This document shows positions 1-6,111 of a DNA stretch of 6,111 bases, piece after piece. The stretch is taken from the NCBI GenBank assembly GCA_019307805.1, contig JAFDIX010000224.1, forward strand, positions 1-6,111. Reading direction: 5' to 3'. The notes under the pieces were generated by a model, which made no database searches, was not told the origin of the DNA, and worked only from the letters and a program-made list of their open reading frames with translations. How positions within the stretch are numbered: the first letter of the stretch is position 1; every line of letters begins with the position of its first letter. The DNA is from Deltaproteobacteria bacterium. Lineage in GTDB: Bacteria; Desulfobacterota; DSM-4660; Desulfatiglandales; HGW-15. Position numbers and translations under genes: made by a program.

Positions 1-139
1 AATGAGGGCTTTCCTTTGACCCCCAACTTTTGTTTTCCTTGAAAAGTTCTCAAGATCAGACATTGCTGGAAGTATTCAGGGGGATATACCGGGATCTCCT
101 GCTGGAACGGACAGGCACCTGAAAAGGGGTATTGACTGC
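1..139. other. Leader region without recognised gene
   Basis: I see no gene that I can identify here. A short frame is open from the window edge to a TGA at 40-42, which could be the tail of an upstream gene but is too short to name. There is a perfect 7-bp inverted repeat, AACTTTT at 25-31 and AAAAGTT at 42-48, with a 10-base loop; it could be an operator or a weak hairpin left from the end of an upstream gene. A TTGACC at 16-21 resembles a -35 box but lacks a convincing -10 box at the proper spacing. Promoter position therefore remains unassigned. Confidence 0.3.
124..129 (+). promoter_or_regulatory. Ribosome binding site for the ATG at 140
   Basis: AAGGGG lies 10 bases upstream of the ATG at 140-142. 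It matters because the longer downstream frame that most software would call begins at an ATG at 283 that has only GGTGA directly abutting it, with no usable spacing. The better Shine-Dalgarno match supports 140 as the original start of the membrane protein gene, with the frame break lying further downstream. Confidence 0.5.
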
Positions 140-355
140 ATGTTTTACTCGATCGCACTTTATGCATCTCTCATCATTTTTGGGATTGGACTGCTTTACA
201 GGGTGTCCTCCTGGTTCCGCAGGGACATCGGGATTTACCCCGGAGAGAGCCGTCCTTTCTCAAGGGTATCTGCTGCGGTGAAATGCTCAAAGAAGATGCA
301 CTGCGCTGGGTCATGCATATGCTCATATACTGGGGGTTTATGCTCCTTCTTCTGA
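140..355 (+). pseudogene. N-terminal fragment of the membrane Hdr-like protein (frameshifted)
   Basis: This 71-codon frame starts with a hydrophobic helix (about residues 2-20) followed by an Arg-rich cytoplasmic segment (YRVSSWFRRD) and a stretch ending SAAVK near position 283. This is what the start of NarI-like membrane iron-sulfur proteins normally looks like. After about position 283 the frame becomes meaningless Cys/Ser-rich sequence and ends at TGA 353-355, while the homologous protein continues in the -1 frame from 283. Only about 140-283 is therefore real coding sequence. From memory of the family, some 25-35 residues normally lie between this segment and the LKEDALRW segment, so a deletion of 3n+1 bases is more likely than a single-base slip. 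It could be a true mutation, an assembly error or, less likely, programmed frameshifting. Confidence 0.6.
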
Positions 356-1851
356 TGCACGCCCTGGCCGGTCTCATCACAGAAAACCTTTTCGCCGATT
401 ACGTCGCCACCCTCAACCCCTTTATGTTCCTCCGGGACCTCTTCGGGTTCATGGTAATCATTGGAATAGGCATTGCCCTGTACCGGCGTTTTATTTTGAA
501 GGTTCCTCGCCTGAAGACGGGTGCCATGGATCATTATGCCATCATTATTCTGGCCGTCATCATGCTGTCCGGGATTTTCCTGGAAGGAACCAAGATCCAT
601 TCCTATTCACGGTACCAGGAAATGGTGGAGGAATATGGGGATGCGGATGACGAAAAAGAGCTGAAGGCACTGGAATCCTACTGGGTTGAAAACTTTCTTG
701 TGGTCTCCCCCAATGTGAAAGGGCCTTTTGACGAGGAACTTCTCAGCCAGGGCAAAGAACTCCACGAATTGAGCTGCGAGGCATGCCACTCATTGCCCGA
801 CTGGGCCTTTACCGGCTACGCTGCGGCTATTCTGACAAAGCCCTTTGCCCTGCAACTGGACCGCGCCCATCTCCCGACCATTTTATGGTATGTCCATTTT
901 CTGGCCTGTTTCCTTGGCCTCGCCTATCTTCCCTTCAGCAAGATGATGCACATTATTGCCAGTCCCATCAGCCTTTTGACCAACGCAGTCATGGAAAAAG
1001 AAACCGCCCATTCGGCAAATATGGCGACAAAACAGGTCATGGAGCTGGACGCCTGCACCCATTGCGGCACGTGCAGTCTGAGATGCTCCGTGGCGGTGGC
1101 TTTTGACAAAATAGGCAATATGAACATCCTGCCGTCAGAGAAGATGGTCTCTTTGAAAAGGTACGTCGCCAATAAAGACCTCAATGGCGCGGAACTGAGG
1201 GCTGTTCAGGAAGGCATCTATCTCTGCACCAATTGTGACCGCTGTACGGTGGTCTGCCCGGTGGGTATCAAACTGAAGGATTTGTGGCTTTCCGTGAGGG
1301 AGGAGCTCATCCAGAAAGGGGATTGGGTGCCCCTGGTGCTGACTTCCTTTTCTTTTTATCGGGGCCTGAACCAGAAGGAACTGGATCAGGCGTCCTACCC
1401 AAAGCCCCTGGAGGGGGCCTGGGAGTCTGTTGCAGGGAACTTCCGGTTAATGAACACACCGGAGGAGGTGGTTCTCCTGAGCCCGATAGACAAGGGATTT
1501 AAAACCGAGGCAGACCGGTCCATTCAGGGCAATACCTATTCCTATTGCTTTTCCTGTGAGAACTGTACCACGGTGTGTCCTGTCGTGGAGAACTTTGAAA
1601 ACCCCCAGGAGACCCTGGGCCTCTTGCCCCATCAGATCATGCGGTCACTTGGGCTCGGCGTGAAGGATCTGGCACTCGGCTCCAAGATGTTATGGGATTG
1701 TGTCACCTGCTACCAGTGCCAGGAGCACTGCCCCCAGGGTGTCAAGGTGACCGATGTCCTCTATGAATTAAAAAATCAGGCCATAAGGTCGGCAGGGGCA
1801 GCATCGGGTGAACCACCCGGGCAAAGTCGGCAGGAGAAAAGCGCGACATAG
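283..1851 (+). CDS. Membrane-anchored HdrC-like Fe-S protein with NarI-like helices and a haem c motif
   Basis: This frame gives 522 residues and would act as the membrane electron-transfer subunit of an Hdr-type complex. Four hydrophobic helices are visible at about 11-32, 47-69, 82-101 and 197-217; with the helix encoded from 140 this makes the five of NarI-like cytochrome b domains. His12, His26, His205 and His223 are candidate haem b ligands. A CEACH motif (165-169) in the loop between the last two helices is a c-type haem site; positively charged loops (YRR, KVPRLK) on the opposite side place it in the periplasm. The C-terminal half is cytoplasmic with four 4Fe-4S motifs: Cys258/261/264/268, 315/318/321/325, 422/425/428/432 and 473/476/479/483, forming two tandem HdrC-like modules. 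It has no CCG domain; that role falls to the next gene, 41 bases on. The true N-terminus probably lies at 140, so this frame is probably a 5'-truncated or frameshifted copy. Confidence 0.82.
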   Translation: MLKEDALRWVMHMLIYWGFMLLLLMHALAGLITENLFADYVATLNPFMFLRDLFGFMVIIGIGIALYRRFILKVPRLKTGAMDHYAIIILAVIMLSGIFLEGTKIHSYSRYQEMVEEYGDADDEKELKALESYWVENFLVVSPNVKGPFDEELLSQGKELHELSCEACHSLPDWAFTGYAAAILTKPFALQLDRAHLPTILWYVHFLACFLGLAYLPFSKMMHIIASPISLLTNAVMEKETAHSANMATKQVMELDACTHCGTCSLRCSVAVAFDKIGNMNILPSEKMVSLKRYVANKDLNGAELRAVQEGIYLCTNCDRCTVVCPVGIKLKDLWLSVREELIQKGDWVPLVLTSFSFYRGLNQKELDQASYPKPLEGAWESVAGNFRLMNTPEEVVLLSPIDKGFKTEADRSIQGNTYSYCFSCENCTTVCPVVENFENPQETLGLLPHQIMRSLGLGVKDLALGSKMLWDCVTCYQCQEHCPQGVKVTDVLYELKNQAIRSAGAASGEPPGQSRQEKSAT

Positions 1852-1892
1852 GGCAGCAGATTTACTTTGGTAAAAAATATGGTGGAAAGAAA

Positions 1893-2777
1893 ATGAAATT
1901 CGCTTTTTTTCTCGGGTGCAACATCCCGGCCCGTGTTCAGCACTATGACATCTCCGCAAGGGCGGTTCTGGAAAAACTGGATGTCCGGGTGACGGATATC
2001 CGTGATTTTAATTGCTGCGGTTATCCCATGAGAAACGCCGATTTTGAGACCTATATCCTTTTCTCGGTGAGGAATCTGGCCCTTGCAGAAAAAGAGGGCC
2101 TCAATATGATGACCCTCTGCAAGTGCTGTTTCGGGAGCTTGAAAAAGGCAAACCATCTCGTGCGGGAAGATTCCGCCCTGATGGAAAAAACCAATAGTTT
2201 TCTGGCCGATGAGGGCCTGCAATACAAGGGGACGGTTGAAGTGACACACTTTCTCTCGGTCCTTCATGGAGAGATAGGAACCGCTGCCTTAAAGGAAAAG
2301 ATCACAAAACCTTTCGCAGATCTCAAGATTGCCACCCACTATGGATGCCATGCTTTGCGGCCCAGCGACATTACCCGGTTTGATGATCCGGTGGCCCCCG
2401 TCATTTTTGATCAACTGGTGGAGGTCACCGGTGCCAAGAGCATCGAATGGCCCCTGAAGCTGGAATGCTGTGGAGCGCCCCTGCTGGGTATGAATGACGG
2501 GCTCTCCATGGATTTGACTGAAAAAAAACTGATGGACGGGAAAAACTCGGGAGCAGACTATCTTTGCGCCGCCTGTCCCTGGTGTCAGTTGCAGTTTGAC
2601 CAGGTGCAGAAGATGATGCTTTCCATGCGCGGAACCAACCATCATCTGCCATGTATTATATACTCCCAACTCCTGGGGCTTGCCATGGGGGTGGACGGTG
2701 GCAGACTTGGAATGGGAATGAATGAGATGGACATCGGCGGAATCGAAGCCTATTTGTCCGAGGATGTCGCAACATAA
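1893..2777 (+). CDS. CoB--CoM heterodisulfide reductase subunit B-like protein (HdrB)
   Basis: At 294 residues this is the usual length for HdrB, the catalytic subunit that holds two non-cubane [4Fe-4S] clusters and reduces or forms disulfides in HdrABC complexes. Two CCG domains are complete. The first has Cys9, Cys41-Cys42 (NCCGYP) and Cys76/Cys79 (CKCC). The second has Cys152 (YGCH), Cys192-Cys193 (ECCGAP) and Cys225/Cys228 (CAAC). These ten positions match the spacing of the cluster ligands in methanogen HdrB almost residue for residue, which argues for a working active site. The ATG at 1893 has GGTGG at 1881-1885 as ribosome binding site. It lies between the HdrC-like gene and hdrA (30-base gap), so the three are probably one transcript. 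In a bacterium without coenzyme M and B the substrate is unknown; the disulfide or thiol partner cannot be read from the sequence. Confidence 0.93.
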   Translation: MKFAFFLGCNIPARVQHYDISARAVLEKLDVRVTDIRDFNCCGYPMRNADFETYILFSVRNLALAEKEGLNMMTLCKCCFGSLKKANHLVREDSALMEKTNSFLADEGLQYKGTVEVTHFLSVLHGEIGTAALKEKITKPFADLKIATHYGCHALRPSDITRFDDPVAPVIFDQLVEVTGAKSIEWPLKLECCGAPLLGMNDGLSMDLTEKKLMDGKNSGADYLCAACPWCQLQFDQVQKMMLSMRGTNHHLPCIIYSQLLGLAMGVDGGRLGMGMNEMDIGGIEAYLSEDVAT

Positions 2778-2807
2778 TATTTTTGAACCACAGGATTGGA
2801 AGAGCGA

Positions 2808-5801
2808 ATGTCACAGGAAAAAATCGGTTCGGTGATGGTCATCGGTGGCGGTATCGCCGGAATGCAGGCGGCCCTGGATGCGGCCGATTCCGGGTACTAT
2901 GTCTATCTCATTGAGCGGTCCCCGTCCATCGGCGGGATCATGTCCCAATTGGATAAGACGTTTCCCACCAACGACTGTGCCATGTGAATCATCTCACCCA
3001 AACTGGTCGAGGTCGGCCGGCACATCAACATCGAGCTTCTTACCTTGTCCGAGATCGAGGAGATCTCAGGGGAAGAGGGGAACTTCCGGGTCCGAATCAC
3101 CCAGCATCCCCGCTATGTGGACATGGACAAGTGCATTGCCTGTGGCATATGCGCGGAAAAATGCCCCAAAAAAGTAATCAGTGAATATGATGAGGGTCTT
3201 GTCAAGCGCAAAGCCGCCTATGTGAGTTACGCCCAGGCGGTGCCCCTGAAATATGTGCTCGATCCCGATCAATGCATCTACTTAAAAAAGGGCAAGTGCA
3301 AGGCCTGCGAAAAATTCTGTCCGGCCGATGCCATCAAATTTGACGACGAGCGCAAGGACCTGACCCTTGACGTGGGTGCCGTGATTCTGGCCACAGGCTG
3401 TGAGGCCTATGATCCCCTTGTGCATGATGTGTATGGGTACGGGAAATCCCGCGACATCGTGACCAGTCTGGAATTTGAACGGATCCTCTCCTCATCCGGC
3501 CCCTATGGGGGACACCTGGTGCGGCCGTCGGACGAAAAAGAACCGGGAAAAATAGCCTGGCTGCAATGCATCGGGTCCCGGGATACCCACATCGGGGCGC
3601 GAAACTATTGTTCCTCGATCTGTTGCACTCAGGCCATCAAAGAGGCCATGCTTGCAAAGGAGCACAGCAAGGAGCCCCTGGACACGGCCATTTTTTATAT
3701 GGATATCCGTACCCATGGAAAGGATTTTGAAAGGTATTATAACAGGGGCCGGGATGATGCCGGTGTACGGTTTGTAAAAAGCAAAATTACCAATATTGTT
3801 CCCGTTGATGAAACGGGTGGATTCCTCATTCGTTATATCGATGAAACCGGCAAAAGGGTGGAAGAAGAATTTGACATGGTGGTCCTTTCGGTGGGCCTGG
3901 GAGTGAGCAAGCCGGCGAAGGCGCTTGCCGAAAAACTGGGCATCGCGACAAACTCCTATGACTATGCCTCTGCCAGCAGTTTTGCGCCGGTGAAGACCTC
4001 TCGGCCGGGAGTCTATGTCTGCGGGGCCTTTGAGGGTCCGAAGGATATTCCTACATCGGTCATTGAATCCAGCGCTGCAGCAGGACTGGCAGGGAGCCGG
4101 CTCATTGAGGCCCGCTGGTCCCTGACACAGACCAGGGAGATACCGGAAGAAACCGATGTGCGGGGTGAACCTGTACGGGCCGGTGTTTTTGTATGCAGGT
4201 GCGGGACCAATATCGCCGCTATCGTGGATGTCCCCGCGGTGGTTGAATTCGCAAAAACCCTTCCCGGAGTGGTCTATGCAACGGAGAACCTGTTCAGCTG
4301 CTCCCAGGATACCCAGGAAGGTATGGCAGAGATCATCAGGGAGGAAAGGCTCAACCGCCTGGTGGTGGCTGCCTGTACCCCCAAGACCCATGAGCCCCTG
4401 TTCCAGGAGACCGCTTCCAGCGCCGGGGTCAACAAGTATCTCTTTGAGATGGCCAACATACGAAACCAGTGCTCCTGGGTACACAGCGGCGATCCTGAAC
4501 TGGCCACGGAAAAGGCCAAGGACCTCGTGAGGATGGCCGTGGCCAAGGTGACGCTTCTGGAGTCCTTGACCGAACCTACGGTGGATATCAATCAGTCTGC
4601 GCTCGTCATCGGCGGCGGGGTTGCGGGCATGGCTGCATCAAGGACCCTGTCCCAACAGGGTTACCACACCTATCTCCTGGAAAAAAATGAATCCCTCGGG
4701 GGACAGGCTCTGCAGTTGCATGAGACCTGGCAGGGGGAAAATATCCAGACACATCTGGCCGCCATGATTGAAGAGGTGGAGTCAGATGAAAATATCGATG
4801 TCTTCCTGAACAGTGGCATTACAAAAGCGACCGGTTTTGTAGGGAACTTTGAAACAACGGTTCTAAAGGACGGCAATGAGGAGGTCCTCGAGCATGGTGT
4901 CACCCTCATTGCCTCCGGGGCCTCGGAACTCACACCGGAACAATATCTCCACGGTAAGGATCCCCGGGTCCTCACCGGATTGGAGCTTGATCGGAAATTT
5001 ATCGACCGGGATGGAAGCCTGGCCGAGGTCAGTGCGGCCGTTTTTATTCAATGTGTCGGGTCCCGCATAGAAGAACGCCCCTATTGTTCGAAAATATGCT
5101 GCACCCACTCTGTCAAGAGTGCGCTGACCCTCAGGGAAATCAATCCGGAAATGGATATTTTCATCATCCACCGGGATATTCGCACCTATGGTTTGCGGGA
5201 GGACCTCTATAGAGAAGCCCGTTCCAAAGGCATACAGTTTATGCGATACGATCAGGATGCGGGCCTTCACGTAGAGGGAGAAGGGGATGACCTGTGTGTC
5301 AGATTCCGGGATACAGCGATAAGACGATCTATGGAGATCCGCCCGGACCTGCTTGTTTTGGCTTCGGCCATCGTTCCTCCCAAAGACAATCCCCTGGCGC
5401 AGCATTATAAGGTCCCGATTAATGATGACGGATTTTTTATGGAGGCCCATGTAAAATTGAGGCCTGTGGATTGTGCCACGGACGGGGTTTTTATTTGTGG
5501 CCTGGCCCACGCCCCGAAACCCATAGACGAGTCAATCGCCCAGGCCCAGGCCGCTGCCACAAAGGCGGTCACCCTTCTGGCAAAAGAGAAGATACAGGTG
5601 AGCGGCAATGTCGCCATCGCAGATCCCCTCATCTGCAGCAGTTGCGGCGTATGTGTGGATATCTGTCCTTTTTCAGCACCATCCTTCATAGAGGAAGGGC
5701 CCTTTGCGGGGAAGGCGGAAATCAATCCCGTTTTGTGTAAGGGGTGCGGTCTTTGTGTCTCCTCCTGTCGATCAGGGGCCCTCAATCTATTATGGCCATG
5801 A
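2808..5801 (+). CDS. Selenocysteine-containing heterodisulfide reductase subunit A, tandem form (HdrA)
   Basis: Read through the in-frame TGA at 2985-2987, the product has 997 residues, longer than the roughly 650 of methanogen HdrA. It is the flavin and iron-sulfur hub that takes electrons from MvhD and passes them to HdrC/HdrB or ferredoxin. Unit 1: FAD Rossmann motif GGGIAG (13-18), DCAMU (56-60, U being Sec60), inserted ferredoxin (Cys109/112/115/119 and Cys156/164/167/171) and a thioredoxin-reductase-like part with the HdrA cluster motif Cys254, Cys268, Cys272-Cys273. Unit 2: HdrA N-terminal domain starting VCRCG (Cys463, Cys465), then Cys498, Cys523 and Cys555, second Rossmann GGGVAG (602-607), second cluster motif Cys749, Cys760, Cys764-Cys765, and a C-terminal two-cluster ferredoxin (Cys943/946/949/953 and 977/980/983/987). 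The ATG at 2808 follows GGAAG (2798-2802). Without Sec decoding the gene would be miscalled as a 59-residue stub plus a protein starting at an internal TTG (3045) without ribosome binding site. Confidence 0.92.
2985..2987 (+). other. Selenocysteine codon (TGA, Sec60 of HdrA)
   Basis: The TGA is in frame with HdrA sequence on both sides. The context is FPTNDCAM, then TGA, then IISPKLVEVGRH; in ordinary HdrA the TGA position holds Cys (DCSMC followed by a hydrophobic pair and PK). A UGA at a conserved redox Cys, with no change of frame and undisturbed family sequence after it, is the classic selenoprotein signature. HdrA is an established selenoprotein in Methanococcales, and Sec-HdrA has been predicted for deltaproteobacteria. 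Confidence 0.9.
2988..3020 (+). promoter_or_regulatory. Bacterial SECIS-like hairpin for Sec60 of hdrA
   Basis: Just after the TGA the mRNA can fold into a stem CUGGUC (3003-3008) with GGCCGG (3015-3020), six pairs including two G-U. Its GAGGUC loop can be shortened by a further G3009-C3014 pair to leave AGGU. Twenty-one bases separate the UGA from the start of the loop, within the range accepted for bacterial SECIS elements, and a G sits at the loop start. The E. coli fdhF SECIS apical region also contains AGGUC, where G and U contact SelB. The fold was done by eye, without energy calculation. Confidence 0.7.
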
Positions 5802-5813
5802 TCAATGAGTGTT

Positions 5814-5837
5814 AGGGGGGTGTTCTCCCTTTTGGGA
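5814..5837 (+). terminator. Possible weak terminator or attenuator after hdrA
   Basis: Two short, mutually exclusive hairpins start 13 bases after the hdrA stop. AGGGG (5814-5818) can pair with TCCCT (5826-5830) and is followed by TTT. Alternatively TCCC (5826-5829) can pair with GGGA (5834-5837) around a TTTT loop, followed by TGTTTT. Stems of 4-5 pairs are weak, so strong termination is doubtful; partial read-through to mvhD is plausible. Confidence 0.2.
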
Positions 5838-5889
5838 TGTTTTAGCGCAGGAATTGGGAGAGATTGGAATTTATTCTTTGAATAGAAGT

Positions 5890-5967
5890 GATGCTGGATG
5901 CCGGATACTGGATACCGGTAAAAGACGAAGATCAGAGACCAGCATCTAGTATCCAGTAACCAGTATC
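5890..5967. repeat. REP-like imperfect inverted repeat between hdrA and mvhD
   Basis: The left arm (5890-5918) and right arm (5939-5967) can form a 29-position stem around a 20-base loop (5919-5938). By hand I count 22 Watson-Crick pairs, 3 G-U pairs and 4 mismatches. Each arm is built from a 9-base-like unit, GGATACTGG or GGATGCTGG and close variants, repeated about three times. No T-run follows, so it is not a classic intrinsic terminator. It resembles the GGATACTGG/CCAGTATCC-type intergenic repeats seen in many deltaproteobacterial genomes, and may be a mobile REP/MITE-type element or an mRNA-stabilising hairpin. Confidence 0.75.
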
Positions 5968-5995
5968 CATAAACCATGAAAACCGGGAGTGAAGC

Positions 5996-6111
5996 ATGAA
6001 TGACTGGCAACCGAAGATCACGGCCTTTCTCTGCAACTGGTGTAGCTACGGGGCAGCCGATCTGGCAGGGGTAAGCCGCCTGCAGTATCCGCCCAATATC
6101 CGGGTCATCCG
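5996..6111 (+). CDS. MvhD family hydrogenase iron-sulfur subunit (5' part)
   Basis: The first 38 codons are present and the gene runs off the window. The product begins MNDWQPKITAFLCNWCSY and continues with GAADLAGVSR and QYPPNIRVI, the characteristic opening of MvhD, the small [2Fe-2S] protein that links HdrA to a [NiFe] hydrogenase (MvhAG) or a formate dehydrogenase. Cys13 and Cys16 are the first two cluster ligands; the remaining ones lie beyond the window. GGGAG at 5985-5989, six bases from the ATG, is a good ribosome binding site. It lies 194 bases after hdrA on the same strand, beyond the inverted repeat, so it belongs functionally with the Hdr genes although it could be transcribed at a different level. 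Confidence 0.92.
   Translation, partial: MNDWQPKITAFLCNWCSYGAADLAGVSRLQYPPNIRVI

Noticed and set aside
16..44. Sigma-70 promoter with TTGACC at 16-21
   Set aside because: The sequence at the expected -10 position (TTGAAA, 39-44) matches the consensus poorly, so I do not call a promoter.
783..1106. 107-residue + strand frame inside the membrane subunit gene
   Set aside because: It overlaps the clearly conserved HdrC-like frame with its CxxCH and 4Fe-4S motifs; the alternative frame has no such signature.
2985..2987. TGA as a true stop or a degraded hdrA
   Set aside because: The frame is intact on both sides, the TGA replaces a family Cys, a SECIS-like hairpin follows and no other stop occurs in the remaining 938 codons up to the terminal TGA; decay would leave more damage.
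3492..4484. 330-residue antisense frame
   Set aside because: It lies wholly inside hdrA on the opposite strand, its composition is that of a shadow of the sense codons, and it shows no domain I recognise.
4863..5510. 215-residue antisense frame, and the 201-residue one at 5405-6010
   Set aside because: Both are shadows of hdrA or run through the inverted repeat, with no ribosome binding site or recognisable motif.
3045..5801. Separate protein starting at TTG 3045
   Set aside because: There is no ribosome binding site and the start lies in the middle of the first HdrA unit; homologous sequence continues upstream through the Sec codon.
5890..5967. CRISPR array
   Set aside because: The units are short, adjacent and inverted around one loop; there are no direct repeats separated by spacers of even length.

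Overview
This window looks like bacterial DNA from an anaerobe with about 50-55% GC, most likely a sulfate-reducing or syntrophic member of the Desulfobacterota. That placement is an inference from gene content: Hdr subunits tied to a NarI-like membrane anchor, a long HdrA, an apparent selenocysteine codon in HdrA, and MvhD. All real genes lie on the + strand and read as one heterodisulfide-reductase-type electron-transfer cluster.

Layout. Positions 1-139 are a leader with no recognisable gene. Positions 140-1851 encode a membrane-anchored, HdrC-like iron-sulfur protein with NarI-like membrane helices, a CxxCH haem c motif and two HdrC-like modules (four 4Fe-4S motifs). Its N-terminus (from 140) is out of frame with the rest (open from 283), so the gene carries a frameshift, probably with a small deletion. 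Positions 1893-2777 encode HdrB with all ten cysteines expected for two non-cubane [4Fe-4S] clusters. Positions 2808-5801 encode a 997-residue HdrA interrupted by an in-frame TGA at 2985-2987. That TGA sits where other HdrA proteins have the second Cys of the DCxMC motif and is followed at the right distance by a SECIS-like hairpin, so I read it as selenocysteine (Sec60). The protein is a tandem of two HdrA-like flavoprotein units with different domain sets. Positions 5802-5995 are a gap holding a long imperfect inverted repeat (5890-5967) and a weak possible terminator. From 5996 the window ends inside mvhD.

How the genes work together (inference). HdrA (flavin and iron-sulfur, possible site of electron bifurcation or confurcation), HdrB and the HdrC-like modules make an HdrABC core. 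Here the HdrC role is fused to a membrane anchor that may bind haem b and carries a periplasmic c-type haem site. MvhD would feed electrons to HdrA from a hydrogenase or formate dehydrogenase encoded elsewhere or downstream. The arrangement suggests a membrane-bound Hdr complex linking the quinone or periplasmic cytochrome c pool to cytoplasmic ferredoxin, thiol/disulfide or H2/formate chemistry, comparable in principle to Qmo and related complexes.
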